From: an uncultured Shinella sp.
Lineage (GTDB): Bacteria; Pseudomonadota; Alphaproteobacteria; Rhizobiales; Rhizobiaceae
Assembly (NCBI RefSeq): GCF_946479415.1
Contig: NZ_CAMLFY010000013.1
Coordinates: 1-64,000, forward strand
Reading direction: 5' to 3'
DNA: 64,000 nucleotides
Made by a program: the position numbers and the translations under genes. Positions within the stretch are counted from its first letter, which is position 1. The number at the start of each line of letters is the position of its first letter. This document shows, piece by piece, positions 52,184-61,227 of the stretch. The notes below the pieces were generated by a model. That model was not told the DNA's origin, did no database searches, and worked only from the letters and a program-made list of their open reading frames with translations.

Positions 52184-52789
52184 GTGCGAGATCAAGCTAT
52201 GGACTTGGCATATCTAGCGAGAAACGCGGCCTCGGCCGAACGCGCGCGATCAAGGATACTACGCGCGGGATTTACGATCAGCGGCCATAAAATCTGGATG
52301 GAAGAAGAGGACCTAGTCTGTAGGATTTTCTATCCTGACTATTTCGCCATATGTCAGATTCTGGATACACGGTCAAAAAAGGCAATCCAAACACGTTGCC
52401 AAAAATTAGGCTTGGTGCCTCCCAGGCAGTCCTGGCAGTGGTCAGCGAGACAGCAACTACGGAAACTCTATCCGGAGGCTGGAAAAGAGGAAATTTGCGA
52501 GATTTTCCCCGGGGTAGACTGGCGGAAAATCCAGTCAGCCGCCCGCTATTACGGCTATCGTCGAAAGAAAAAGCCTTACAAGATCACCGGCATTATCTCG
52601 CTCGATCAAAGTCGAAGCCGTTGTTATGATATAGGCTGGACCATGCGCGACTTCGACGAGGAAGCCGGAACGAAAAGATATTTTCAAACCCGCGGCTACC
52701 GCAGCAAATATCCGAATTTTAGAGCTATCAATCGAGGTGTAAGGGCACTCGGGGGACGCCTCGAAATTCGGTGGGATGAGCAACGCTAA
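52184..52789 (+). CDS. unknown protein with two Myb/SANT-like helical segments
   Basis: About 196-201 residues, not recognised. Two stretches share the pattern W-E-ED-L...YP...I...R-IQ-R...LG: KIWMEEEDLVCRIFYPDY and WQWSARQQLRKLYPEAGKEE, each followed by a basic segment, which suggests tandem helix-turn-helix DNA binding. The GTG at 52184 or the ATG at 52199 may be the start. It follows the coiled-coil gene by 12-27 bases and is AT-rich, as is the rest of the island. Confidence 0.6.
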   Translation: MRDQAMDLAYLARNAASAERARSRILRAGFTISGHKIWMEEEDLVCRIFYPDYFAICQILDTRSKKAIQTRCQKLGLVPPRQSWQWSARQQLRKLYPEAGKEEICEIFPGVDWRKIQSAARYYGYRRKKKPYKITGIISLDQSRSRCYDIGWTMRDFDEEAGTKRYFQTRGYRSKYPNFRAINRGVRALGGRLEIRWDEQR

Positions 52790-52866
52790 TTCTCACTGGG
52801 CGTTTTACGGCCTCCGGCAAAATGTTTTCCCCGTATGGCTAGGCGACTGGTTGGCTAAGCTGACAG

Positions 52867-52897
52867 CAGCCCTCGACCCGCAAGGAGCTGAGGGCTG
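52867..52897 (+). terminator. hairpin after the island's rightward genes
   Basis: CAGCCCTC / GAGGGCTG, an 8-bp perfect stem with a 15-base loop, followed by ATTTAAA. It lies between converging genes in the island. Confidence 0.5.
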
Positions 52898-52899
52898 AT

Positions 52900-53496
52900 T
52901 TAAAAAGGTTTTCCAGCAGCCTGAATAACCTTTCGAAACGTCAGAGATATCCTTCTGCCGCGATTCACGTTCGTCCCGTCCACGGCATCTGACTTTCGAG
53001 CTGGAATTTCGTGCGTCCAGTCATATCGGCTCACCCCCTTCAGCAATATGCCTGAGCGTGGATGGAGCAACACGGCAAGTGATCTGGAACTAGACCGTTC
53101 CCGAAAAATCATCTCGCATTGGGATAAAAGGCTTATCGAAATGATCGTGTCACCGAAACACGGCACACAATCGACGTGGGCGCTTATGCCTTGACCCGGC
53201 AAATACTCATTTGCGATCACTTGATCGGGCAAATCAACGAAATAGCCGCGCGTGACCAATCGTTCTGCAAGCGTTTCAAGCCATGAAGGTAGCTTACCTA
53301 GATAAGCGTCTGCCGTAACGGCACGCGCTCTATAGTCATAGAGATAGCCAAAATGCCGCACGCGGCGCTTAAGCGTATTGCTCCATTCTCCGGCGTCGAG
53401 CCGATTTTTGATTGCCTCCTCCTCCTCTCGGGAAAGGAATTCGGTAATGTATATGGCACCCGGAGGCAGGGTAGCCGTATCTAAGGCATGATCCAT
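52900..53496 (-). CDS. AlkB-like 2-oxoglutarate/Fe(II) dioxygenase
   Basis: A 198-residue protein with the AlkB fold. The iron ligands are His107 and Asp109 (ISAHVDC) and His162 (WTHEI), and the 2-oxoglutarate Arg is in GRRISLTFR at 180-188. NEYLPGQGISAH and SLLSQCEMIF are typical of the ALKBH8/ABH-like branch. It may demethylate nucleic acids, but AlkB relatives on mobile DNA vary in substrate. GGAGGAG lies 11 bases upstream of the ATG. Confidence 0.85.
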   Translation of the reverse strand: MDHALDTATLPPGAIYITEFLSREEEEAIKNRLDAGEWSNTLKRRVRHFGYLYDYRARAVTADAYLGKLPSWLETLAERLVTRGYFVDLPDQVIANEYLPGQGISAHVDCVPCFGDTIISISLLSQCEMIFRERSSSRSLAVLLHPRSGILLKGVSRYDWTHEIPARKSDAVDGTNVNRGRRISLTFRKVIQAAGKPF

Positions 53497-53898
53497 TTAC
53501 GGCCAATCTCCTCCTTTAACCAAAACACGTGGGTCACAAATTCGTCGCTCTCGTCGACGGCTCCAACGCTGTCGTCCTTCGCTTCACATGCGAGTAACCG
53601 GCATAGTCCGAAAAGCGGAACGGATAGGCAACAGGCAACGCATAATCATTGCGCTCGGCAGATCCGTCCATATCAAAAGCTCCAGGGAAAAGGCTGTTTT
53701 TGCCGCTTCTCACGCTGCAACATGACGCTCAAGTGGTCACGCTGATAGCACGCCCGCCCTAAACTGTGCTAACGCGTGACCGTCGCAGGCGCGGCGGGCC
53801 TTGAAGGAAAAGAGCAATTTTGCGGGGTGTGCTAGCGTATTTCCAGCACAAGCGGGCTCAAAGAGCTTTTCAAAAGTTCAATTATTTTAAGGGCTTAA
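53497..53898. other. 402-bp gap between the island genes and tRNA-Phe
   Basis: No gene is seen on either strand and no recombinase remnant was recognised. The stretch is AT-richer toward the tRNA. An integrase is expected next to a tRNA attachment site; its absence suggests deletion. Confidence 0.5.
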
Positions 53899-53974
53899 TG
53901 GTGCCCGGAGGCGGATTTGAACCACCGACACGCGGATTTTCAATCCGCTGCTCTACCAACTGAGCTATCCGGGC
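53899..53974 (-). tRNA. tRNA-Phe (GAA)
   Basis: A 76-base cloverleaf on the minus strand: acceptor GCCCGGA / TCCGGGC, D arm GCTC-AGTTGGTA-GAGC, anticodon loop TTGAAAA with anticodon GAA, T arm with GGTTCAAATCC and an encoded CCA. It lies downstream of yacG, its usual alphaproteobacterial neighbour. Its 3' half is repeated at 51031, marking it as an integration site. Confidence 0.96.
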
Positions 53975-54146
53975 ATCCGGGTGGATTTCGGTTGGAAATC
54001 CGTGGGGCGCTTGGTTTCGCCCCGGAAGCGAGCGGGGTTATAGCATCTTGCAAAAATGTGTCCACCCCTATCGGCGGTTTTTTGCCGGAAAAATGACAGT
54101 CTTTTCAAGTTGTGGAAAAGATTGGATTTTTGCCACGACGAAGGGC

Positions 54147-54356
54147 TTAGATTTCGTCGTCTTCGGGCTTTTCTTCCCCATCGGCAACCGGAATGGCATA
54201 GGAACCGGAGAGCCAGCGGTTGAGATCGACGTCGCGGCAGCGGTTCGAGCAGAAGGGGTAATGCTCGCGCGCCGAGGGACGGCTGCAGATCGGGCAGGGA
54301 ACAGCCTTGCGCAGCGGCGCGACGGTGGCCGCAGGCTTTTCCGGTTCGTCCGCCAT
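54147..54356 (-). CDS. yacG: DNA gyrase inhibitor YacG
   Basis: A 69-residue zinc protein. Ligands are Cys21, Cys24, Cys36 and Cys40 in CPICSRPS...FCSNRC, followed by the family DLNRWLSGSYAIP. YacG binds GyrB and inhibits DNA binding in E. coli. Its ATG overlaps the maf stop (TGATG), and it is the last protein gene of the murA block before tRNA-Phe. Confidence 0.94.
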   Translation of the reverse strand: MADEPEKPAATVAPLRKAVPCPICSRPSAREHYPFCSNRCRDVDLNRWLSGSYAIPVADGEEKPEDDEI

Positions 54357-54976
54357 CAGGCGCCCGCCCAGCCGGCATGCACGTCGAAACCTTCGCCCGA
54401 CAGCAGCGTCAGCGTCTCGTAGAGCGGCAGACCGACGACATTGGTGTAGGAGCCGACGAGCTTGACGACGAAGCTGCCGGCGATGCCCTGGATGGCATAG
54501 CCGCCCGCTTTGCCGCGCCATTGGCCGGAGGCGAGATATTGTTCGATATCGGTGGTCGACAGGCGCTTGAAGCGCACCTTCGTGTCGATGACCTTCTGGC
54601 GCACCGTGCGATCAGGCGTGATGAGGCACACGCCGGTGAAGACGCGGTGGCTGCGGCCGGAGAGCAGATGCAGCGCGCTGGAGGCCTCGTCGATCATCTC
54701 GGTCTTCGGCAGGATGCGCCGGCCGACGGAGACGACCGTATCGGCCGAAAGGATATAGCTGCCGGCGAAGGCCGGATCGCCCTTGATGGCGGCAAGCGCC
54801 GCCTGCGCCTTGCCGGTCGACAGGCGCCGTGCAAGCGAGCGGGGATGCTCGGAGCGCTTCGGCGTCTCGTCGATATCCATCGGCATCAGGCGCGCGGGCT
54901 CGATGCCCGCTTGCGCGAGCAGTTCGACGCGGCGCGGCGAGCCGGAGGCGAGGATGAGCTTGTCGGTCTGCGCCAT
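54356..54976 (-). CDS. maf: Maf-like nucleoside triphosphate pyrophosphatase
   Basis: A 206-residue house-cleaning pyrophosphatase. The N-terminal [25 protein letters not shown] with the catalytic Asp, and [11 protein letters not shown] are family signatures. Maf proteins hydrolyse dTTP, UTP or modified nucleotides. CGGAGA lies seven bases before the ATG. It is in the infA-maf-yacG order usual in alphaproteobacteria. Confidence 0.94.
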   Translation of the reverse strand: MAQTDKLILASGSPRRVELLAQAGIEPARLMPMDIDETPKRSEHPRSLARRLSTGKAQAALAAIKGDPAFAGSYILSADTVVSVGRRILPKTEMIDEASSALHLLSGRSHRVFTGVCLITPDRTVRQKVIDTKVRFKRLSTTDIEQYLASGQWRGKAGGYAIQGIAGSFVVKLVGSYTNVVGLPLYETLTLLSGEGFDVHAGWAGA

Positions 54977-55066
54977 GGGATCTCCGGGAAGGCGCCGGGG
55001 GCGCCGGATTTCGCTCTCTGGCCGGGGGCCGAACGAGGGCGCTGCCCCAGGGCTTTGAAAAGCGTC

Positions 55067-55285
55067 TTACTTGAAACGGTAGGTGATGCGACCCTTGGTG
55101 AGGTCGTAAGGGGTCATCTCGACCAGCACCTTGTCGCCGGCGAGAACGCGGATGCGGTTCTTGCGCATGCGGCCTGCGGTGTGTGCGATGATCTCGTGCT
55201 CGTTTTCAAGCTTGACGCGAAACGTTGCGTTCGGGAGCAGTTCCGTCACGATGCCGGGAAATTCGAGGACTTCTTCTTTTGCCAT
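55067..55285 (-). CDS. infA: translation initiation factor IF-1
   Basis: A 72-residue S1/OB-fold protein that stabilises 30S initiation complexes. The sequence [33 protein letters not shown] and [12 protein letters not shown] is diagnostic. AGGAA precedes the ATG. It lies alone between the phosphatase gene and maf with modest gaps. Confidence 0.97.
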   Translation of the reverse strand: MAKEEVLEFPGIVTELLPNATFRVKLENEHEIIAHTAGRMRKNRIRVLAGDKVLVEMTPYDLTKGRITYRFK

Positions 55286-55430
55286 CTTGTGATGATATTC
55301 CTGTAGGGTGAATTCGGGGAGGCCGGATGCCCGCCTCGAAAAATTTGCCGGAAACTACACAATCCCCGGTGCTTTGTGAACACCGAAGCGCGGGGTTTCT
55401 GCATTTGCTGAAAATCAGGCCTTGCTGGGC

Positions 55431-55892
55431 TCAGGCCGGATCCTTCAGGCGCTTCTCTATCAGAGTTTTCAGGAATTCGCGAACATCGCGATAGGAGCTG
55501 AGAATCTGGTTGCGGGTCCCGGTCGCCACCGTGGGGTCCGGCGTCGGCCAGTACATGACATCGACGGCCATGGAGCGGGTTAGTTCGAGCGCGGCATGGT
55601 GGGCTTCCGGCGCCAGCGTCACGATGAGGTCGAAATAGTCGTCCTCCAGCTCATCCAGCGAATGCGGCGCATGGCGGCCAAGCGACAGGCCGACCTCGTC
55701 GAGCACGGCATCGACGAAGGGGTCCCGCTCTCCGGGGCGCACGCCGGCCGAAGCGATATAGGTGCCGGGCAAAAGGCTGCGGGCCAGAGTTTCGGCCATC
55801 GGCGAGCGCACGGCATTCATGCGGCACATGAAGAGGATCGAACGGGGCGTCCGCGACGAGGCTTCCAGGGCTGTCGGGAACACACCCTCCAT
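55431..55892 (-). CDS. low-molecular-weight tyrosine phosphatase-like protein
   Basis: A 153-residue protein of the LMW-PTP/arsenate reductase group. The phosphate loop CRMNAVRS gives Cys23 and Arg29 of CX5R(S). The general-acid Asp is in WPTPDPTVA near 117-121. Its substrate is unknown; in this conserved block it is usually annotated as a protein tyrosine phosphatase. It starts four bases after the UPF0262 stop. Confidence 0.88.
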   Translation of the reverse strand: MEGVFPTALEASSRTPRSILFMCRMNAVRSPMAETLARSLLPGTYIASAGVRPGERDPFVDAVLDEVGLSLGRHAPHSLDELEDDYFDLIVTLAPEAHHAALELTRSMAVDVMYWPTPDPTVATGTRNQILSSYRDVREFLKTLIEKRLKDPA

Positions 55893-55896
55893 TCGC

Positions 55897-56373
55897 TCAC
55901 CCGCGCCAGTAGAGAACGCAGACGAGCGTGAACAGCCGGCGGGCGGTGTCGAAATCGAATTTGATCTTGCCCGACAGCCGGTCCATCAAGGTCTGCGAAC
56001 CCTCGTTGTGGATGCCGCGCCGACCCATGTCGATCGCCTCGATCTGGCTCGGCGTGGAGGAACGGATCGCCTGGTAATAGCTTTCGCAGATCAGGAAATA
56101 ATCCTTCACGATACGGCGGAACGGCGTCAGCGAGAGGATGTGGGTTGCGACGTCTTCACCTGCCTCCGTGCGAATGGCGAAGACCAGCTTGCTGTCGAGA
56201 AGCGAAATGTTGAGACGGTAGGGGCCGCCAGCATGGCCGACCGGCTCGAAGGTGTTTTCCTCGATGAGATCGAAGATGGCAACGGCACGTTCGTGCTCCA
56301 CGTCAGGCGTAGCGCGGCCGATCGTGTCGTCCAGCACCACGTCGCAGAGGCGGAAGTTGCCCTTCGTGCCCAT
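55897..56373 (-). CDS. UPF0262 family protein
   Basis: A 158-residue protein conserved in alphaproteobacteria. Recognisable blocks are [58 protein letters not shown] and [16 protein letters not shown]. Function is unknown, but it is almost always found between hisD and the phosphatase gene. It begins three bases after the hisD stop. Confidence 0.93.
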   Translation of the reverse strand: MGTKGNFRLCDVVLDDTIGRATPDVEHERAVAIFDLIEENTFEPVGHAGGPYRLNISLLDSKLVFAIRTEAGEDVATHILSLTPFRRIVKDYFLICESYYQAIRSSTPSQIEAIDMGRRGIHNEGSQTLMDRLSGKIKFDFDTARRLFTLVCVLYWRG

Positions 56374-56376
56374 GCC

Positions 56377-57675
56377 TCAGCTCTCCAGATTGAGCCGGAT
56401 GGCGACGGAGCGGGCATGCGCGCCGAGGCCTTCTGCTTCCGCCAGCGTGATGGCCGCTGGGCCGAGTGCGCGAAGCTGATCGGGACCGAGGCGCAGGATC
56501 GACGTGCGCTTCATATAATCGAGCACCGAGAGGCCCGAGGAGAAGCGGGCCGAGCGGGCGGTCGGCAGAACGTGGTTGGAGCCGCCGACATAATCGCCGA
56601 TGACTTCAGGCGTATGGCGGCCGACGAAGATGGCGCCGGCATTGCGGATCTCGGGCATCAGCGCATCGGGATCGGCGGTCGCGATTTCCAGGTGCTCGGC
56701 GGCGATGCGATTTGCCAGCGGCACGGCTTTCTTGAGGTCCGGAACGAGGATGATGGCGCCGAAATCGCGCCAGCTGGCGGCGGCGGTTTCAGAGCGCACA
56801 AGCGTCTTCAGTTGACGCTCGACGGCGGCCTCGACGGCATCGGCAAGAGCCGTGCTGTCGGTGACGAGGATCGACTGGGCACCGACATCGTGTTCGGCCT
56901 GGGCGAGCAGGTCTGCGGCGAGCCAGTCCGGATCGTTGTCGGCATCGGCGATGACGAGCACTTCCGAGGGGCCGGCGATCATGTCGATGCCCACGGTGCC
57001 GAAGACCTGGCGCTTGGCGGCGGCGACGAAGGCATTGCCGGGGCCGGTGATCTTGGCGACGGGCGCGATGGTCTGCGTGCCATAGGCGAGCGCTGCGACA
57101 GCCTGCGCGCCGCCGATGCGGTAGATTTCATCGATGCCGGCAATGCGCGCGGCCGCAAGCACGGCTGGGTTGATCTCGCCGTCCTTGGCCGGCACGACCA
57201 TGACGATGCGCGGCACACCGGCCACCTTGGCCGGCACGGCATTCATCAGAACCGAGCTTGGATAGCTCGCCGTGCCGCCGGGCACATAGAGACCGACGGC
57301 ATCGATGGCCGTCCAGCGCGAGCCGAGGCCGACGCCGATCTCGTCCTCGTAGATATCGTCCTTCGGCTTCTGGCGGGCATGGTGCTTTTCGATGCGCTGG
57401 GCGGCGAGTTCGAGGGCGGCGATGATTTTCGGATCGACGGTGTCATAGGCCTGTTCGATTTCTTCCAGCGACACGCGCATGGAAGTCACGGAAAAATCGA
57501 GGCCGTCGAACTTCTTGGAATAGTCGGCCAGCGCCTTGTCGCCGCGGGCGCGCACATCGTCGATGATGGCGCGCACGACCGTGTTGACGTCTTCGGAGAC
57601 CTCGCGCTTGGTGGTCAGGAAGGCAGCGAAACGGCTTTCGAAGTCGCTGCTCTGGTAGTCAAGTCTGATCGCCAA
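56377..57675 (-). CDS. hisD: histidinol dehydrogenase
   Basis: A 432-residue NAD enzyme catalysing the last two steps of histidine synthesis. The signatures VGLYVPGGTASYPSS, KITGPGNAFVAAAKRQVFG, DMIAGPSE and the zinc-binding AQAEHD and RTSILRL segments are present. The TTG at 57675 is preferred (AGGGACG upstream, product beginning AIRLDY as in relatives). An ATG at 57717 without ribosome site would add 14 residues. Confidence 0.94.
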   Translation of the reverse strand: MAIRLDYQSSDFESRFAAFLTTKREVSEDVNTVVRAIIDDVRARGDKALADYSKKFDGLDFSVTSMRVSLEEIEQAYDTVDPKIIAALELAAQRIEKHHARQKPKDDIYEDEIGVGLGSRWTAIDAVGLYVPGGTASYPSSVLMNAVPAKVAGVPRIVMVVPAKDGEINPAVLAAARIAGIDEIYRIGGAQAVAALAYGTQTIAPVAKITGPGNAFVAAAKRQVFGTVGIDMIAGPSEVLVIADADNDPDWLAADLLAQAEHDVGAQSILVTDSTALADAVEAAVERQLKTLVRSETAAASWRDFGAIILVPDLKKAVPLANRIAAEHLEIATADPDALMPEIRNAGAIFVGRHTPEVIGDYVGGSNHVLPTARSARFSSGLSVLDYMKRTSILRLGPDQLRALGPAAITLAEAEGLGAHARSVAIRLNLES

Positions 57676-57721
57676 GTCTGTCGTCCCTGTCGTCTCCCGG
57701 CAAAACTGCCGGTTCATGCAT

Positions 57722-58159
57722 TCAAACCGCTGGATGGCGGGGCTTCAAGCTGGTTTCCCATGCTCCGCCGGTATCTGCAAGCTGAACTTCGACGCATTCC
57801 ACATCGAGCGCCACGGAAGCATTGCCCGAGAGCACGACTTCCAGCGTTCCATCAGGGCCTTCGCCCTTCGGCGTGAAGTTTACGGCGAGCAGGGAGAAGA
57901 CGGCGCTCGTATCCTTGCGGTCGATGCCGAGGGAGCGCACGGCGTTGACGCGCTTGAAGGCGACGACGGCGCGGCGGCGCTCAAAACTCTTGCCGCGGCT
58001 TGCGGCATTTTCCCAGACGAAGCGGTTGACGACAACCGAAAAGACATGCTGGCGGGCGTCGAAGGCGAGGCCGTCGGTCTTGAAGACCGCGTCCTGGAGA
58101 TGGGCCGAGACGACCGCGAGGTCTTCGGCGTCGAGGGCAAGCAGTTTCAGGCTGTCCAT
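57722..58159 (-). CDS. DUF2948 protein
   Basis: A 145-residue protein with the DUF2948 outline: LKLLALDAEDLAVVSAHLQDAV, RFVWENAASRGKSFERRRA and a C-terminal DVECVEVQLADTG. It is conserved between murA and hisD in alphaproteobacteria and uncharacterised. AAGGACA sits nine bases before the ATG at 58159. Confidence 0.9.
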   Translation of the reverse strand: MDSLKLLALDAEDLAVVSAHLQDAVFKTDGLAFDARQHVFSVVVNRFVWENAASRGKSFERRRAVVAFKRVNAVRSLGIDRKDTSAVFSLLAVNFTPKGEGPDGTLEVVLSGNASVALDVECVEVQLADTGGAWETSLKPRHPAV

Positions 58160-58264
58160 AATCGATGTCCTTCCCGTGGATGCCGCCGTGCGCGGCATCC
58201 CGTATATTCGGTAAACGAGATAGGACGGCACGCGGCGGACTGCAACGCCGCCGCGTGGGAAAGA

Positions 58265-59557
58265 TCAATCGCTGACGCGTTCGACGATGGCGCCGCAGCG
58301 GGTGAGCTTCTCTTCGAGGCGCTCGAAGCCGCGGTCGAGATGGTAGACGCGCGAGACCATCGTCTCGCCCTCGGCGGCAAGGCCGGCGATGACGAGCGAT
58401 ACGGAGGCGCGCAGGTCCGTCGCCATGACGGGCGCGCCGCGCAGGCGTTCCACACCCTCGATCTTCGCCGTCTGGCCGGAGAGCGAGATCTTCGCGCCGA
58501 GGCGGGCGAGTTCCTGCACATGCATGAAGCGGTTTTCGAAGATCGTCTCGGTGATGTGCGAAATGCCGCTCGACTTGGTCATCAGGCCCATGAACTGCGC
58601 CTGCAGGTCCGTCGGGAAGCCCGGGAAGGGATCGGTGACGACGTCCACCGGCTTGATGCCGCCGCCGTTGCGCACGACGCGCAGGCCGCTTTCCGTCGAG
58701 GTGATCTCGGCGCCGGAGCGGCGGATCGCCTCAAGCGCGGTGTCGAGCAGCGATGCGTCCGTGCCTTCCAGCACGACGTCGCCGCCGGTCATGGCCACAG
58801 CCATGGCATAGGTGCCGGTCTCGATCCGATCCGGCAGGACGCGGTGGCGCGCGCCGGAGAGCTGCGTGACGCCCTCGATGGTGATGGTGGAGGTGCCGGC
58901 ACCCGTGATCTTCGCGCCCATGGCGTTCAGGCACTTGGCAAGATCCTGCACCTCAGGCTCGCGGGCGGCATTGCCGATGACGGTCGTGCCGCGGGCGAGC
59001 GTCGCCGCCATCATGAGGACGTGCGTCGCGCCGACCGAGACCTTCGGGAAGGTGTAGCGCGCGCCGATCAGGCCGCCGGCCGGGGCCGTCGCCTCGATAT
59101 AGCCGCCGTCGATCTCGAGCTTGGCGCCGAGCGCCGCAAGGGCCTCGATGAAGAGGTCGACCGGGCGCGTGCCGATGGCGCAACCGCCGGGCAGCGAGAC
59201 GCGGGCCTTGCCTTCGCGGGCGAGCAGCGGGCCGATGACCCAGAAGGAGGCGCGCATCTTCGAGACCAGCTCATAAGGAGCGGTCGTGTCGACGATGTTG
59301 CGCGAGGTGAAGGTGACGGTGCGCGAATAGCCCTCGCCCTGGCGTTCGCGGCGGCCGTTGACGGTGATGTCGGCGCCGTGGTTGCCAAGGATGCGGATAA
59401 GCTGCTCGACATCGGCGAGATGCGGCACGTTTTCTAGCGTCAGCGTGTCGTCGGTAAGCAACGACGCGATCATCAGCGGCAGCGCGGCGTTCTTGGCGCC
59501 GGAGATCGGGATGATGCCCTTGAGTTCGTTGCCGCCTACAATCCTGATACGATCCAT
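58265..59557 (-). CDS. murA: UDP-N-acetylglucosamine 1-carboxyvinyltransferase
   Basis: A 430-residue EPSP-synthase-fold enzyme for the first committed step of peptidoglycan synthesis. The catalytic loop [14 protein letters not shown] holds Cys126, the target of fosfomycin. [10 protein letters not shown] at the N-terminus, [15 protein letters not shown] and [16 protein letters not shown] are family hallmarks. It heads the leftward murA-to-yacG block. Confidence 0.97.
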   Translation of the reverse strand: MDRIRIVGGNELKGIIPISGAKNAALPLMIASLLTDDTLTLENVPHLADVEQLIRILGNHGADITVNGRRERQGEGYSRTVTFTSRNIVDTTAPYELVSKMRASFWVIGPLLAREGKARVSLPGGCAIGTRPVDLFIEALAALGAKLEIDGGYIEATAPAGGLIGARYTFPKVSVGATHVLMMAATLARGTTVIGNAAREPEVQDLAKCLNAMGAKITGAGTSTITIEGVTQLSGARHRVLPDRIETGTYAMAVAMTGGDVVLEGTDASLLDTALEAIRRSGAEITSTESGLRVVRNGGGIKPVDVVTDPFPGFPTDLQAQFMGLMTKSSGISHITETIFENRFMHVQELARLGAKISLSGQTAKIEGVERLRGAPVMATDLRASVSLVIAGLAAEGETMVSRVYHLDRGFERLEEKLTRCGAIVERVSD

Positions 59558-59722
59558 ATGCGATTACGGGCCGGGCCCGCCTTTCTTGATATATAGGCTT
59601 TCGGAGATTGCGGCCTCTTTAGAGCATCGCGAAAGAAAAATGAAGACCGTGCCGACCGACCACGCATGCGCACGCCCGGCTGGACGATCACCCCCGTAAC
59701 CTTCGTGGTGAAGACATCCCGA

Positions 59723-59923
59723 CTAACCGTCCGATTCGTCTTTTTTTGCGGCAGGCGTCCCGCCGGGCAAACCGGTCGTCTCATCCGCCTCGCCGGCACG
59801 GCGCGCACGCGCCTGCTGCTTGCGGCGCTGGAGATTGTCGCGCAGCGTCTTGGCCAGCCGCTCCGCCCGGATCTCCGCTTCCGTCCTGATTTTCCCGCTT
59901 TTCGTCTCGTCTCTGCCGCTCAT
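59723..59923 (-). CDS. small charged conserved protein near murA
   Basis: A 66-residue, very basic protein: helical AERLAKTLRDNLQRRKQQARARR followed by an acidic tail. Short proteins of this type lie upstream of murA in many Rhizobiales; no function is known. The initiator ATG at 59923 follows AAGGGATT. It ends 165 bases before the murA start on the same strand. Confidence 0.72.
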   Translation of the reverse strand: MSGRDETKSGKIRTEAEIRAERLAKTLRDNLQRRKQQARARRAGEADETTGLPGGTPAAKKDESDG

Positions 59924-60072
59924 AATCCCTTCTCATAATGAAATCGCGGATGCGAAAAAAGCACCCTCGTCATCAGTTTGTTGCGATAATCGCGAAATCG
60001 CCGCTTGCACTGCCCATCCACCTATGGCAATAGGCCCTCGCTCACGCGAAAGCGCCTTCCGCTTCGCAAGAT

Positions 60073-60147
60073 GCTGCTATAGCTCAGGGGTAGAGCACTC
60101 CCTTGGTAAGGGAGAGGCCGAGAGTTCAAATCTCTCTAGCAGCACCA
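60073..60147 (+). tRNA. tRNA-Thr (GGT)
   Basis: A 75-base cloverleaf with acceptor GCTGCTA / TAGCAGC, D arm AGCTC-AGGGGTA-GAGC, anticodon stem CTCCC / GGGAG with loop TTGGTAA (anticodon GGT, reading ACC and ACU), T arm GAGAG-TTCAAAT-CTCTC and an encoded CCA end. Its 3' 22 bases overlap the end of the opposing AraC gene. Confidence 0.96.
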
Positions 60148-61148
60148 TTCTTTCTCCCCGTTTTTGCATTTTCCAGGCTGCTTGCGGTCGTCTTCTTGCG
60201 CGCCTGGCCCGGCGGTTCGCCGACGATGCGTTTGAAGGCGCGGGCGAAGGCGGCCTGGGAGCCGAAGCCGAGACGGCGGGCGGCAGTGTCGATGGCGAGC
60301 TTGTCGCGGCGGAACCATTGTTCGGCAAGCCGCATGCGCAGCGCGAGTACATAGCGCTGCGGGGTGACCCCTGTTACCTCAACGAAGCGCTTGGCGAAGA
60401 CCGAGCGGGAGCTGCCCATTTCCTGCGCCATGTCGGCAAGTGTCCAGTTGCGGCCGGGTTCGCGGTGCAGGGCGGCAATGACGCGGCCGAGGCGCGGGTC
60501 GCGCAAGGCCTCGACCCAGCCGGTCGCGTCGCCGCAGCCGCATTCCACCCAGCCGCGCACGATGGAGGCGGCGATGACATCGGCGAGGCGGGCGAGGATG
60601 CCGGCCGAGCCCACGCGCTCCTCCGCCATTTCCCGCTCCATCGCACCCAGCAGCGGCATCAGTTCCGGCTGGCGGCCGATCAGCGCGCCGACGGACATGA
60701 TCTGTGGCATCAGGCCGACGAGTGGATGCAGCGTGTCCAGCTCGAATTCCATGCGGCCGGTAAAGATGAGGGTGTCGCTCTCCCGGTCCGCGGATTTGAT
60801 GCACGCTTCCACCGCCTCGACTTCGGGGCAGAGCGGCTTGTGCGTGTAGCTCTCGTAGTCGCGCATCCGGACATTCGGGCCGGTGACGATTTCGTGTGCC
60901 TCGCCACGCGGCAATAGCACGGCGTCGCCGCAGCCGAGAGGGCGCTCGGCTTGGCCCGGCGCGCGCAAGATGACCTTGCCGCGCGCGATGAAGTGGAAAC
61001 GGGCTTCCGGTCCCGCGGCAAAGCGGATGCCGAAGGGCGGGGTCAGTTGCAGGCGGCCGTAGCTGGCGCCGCGCAGGCGCATGCCCATCAGAAGCTCGCT
61101 GACGGGATCATGCGCATTTTGGGTCGGGTCGGACGATCGATCAAACAT
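60126..61148 (-). CDS. AraC-family regulator with cupin_6-type N-terminus
   Basis: A 340-residue regulator. The N-terminal cupin (about 1-180) includes ARFHFIARGKVILRAPG and LPRGEAHEIV. The C-terminal AraC domain (about 215-315) has WTLADMAQEMGSSRSVFAKRF and the second HTH DTAARRLGFGSQAAFARAFKR. It diverges from an MFS exporter by 79 bases, suggesting that it controls that gene. The C-terminal coding end overlaps the tRNA-Thr gene by 22 bases. Confidence 0.88.
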   Translation of the reverse strand: MFDRSSDPTQNAHDPVSELLMGMRLRGASYGRLQLTPPFGIRFAAGPEARFHFIARGKVILRAPGQAERPLGCGDAVLLPRGEAHEIVTGPNVRMRDYESYTHKPLCPEVEAVEACIKSADRESDTLIFTGRMEFELDTLHPLVGLMPQIMSVGALIGRQPELMPLLGAMEREMAEERVGSAGILARLADVIAASIVRGWVECGCGDATGWVEALRDPRLGRVIAALHREPGRNWTLADMAQEMGSSRSVFAKRFVEVTGVTPQRYVLALRMRLAEQWFRRDKLAIDTAARRLGFGSQAAFARAFKRIVGEPPGQARKKTTASSLENAKTGRKNGAAREI

Positions 61149-61227
61149 TGCGGATAAAATGGCATTGTACGTCCCGTGTTTCAACCCATCTTTCCAGCAC
61201 GCACCTGCAACAGGAAAGGGATGGCAG

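Noticed and set aside
55762..59437. Long + strand open frames (704 and 573 codons)
   Set aside because: They lie opposite the well-identified UPF0262, hisD, DUF2948 and murA genes and show only compositional bias.
59620..59650. AGAGCATCGCG resembling the end of the IS630 element
   Set aside because: Only a few bases match, with no partner end or TA duplication nearby.
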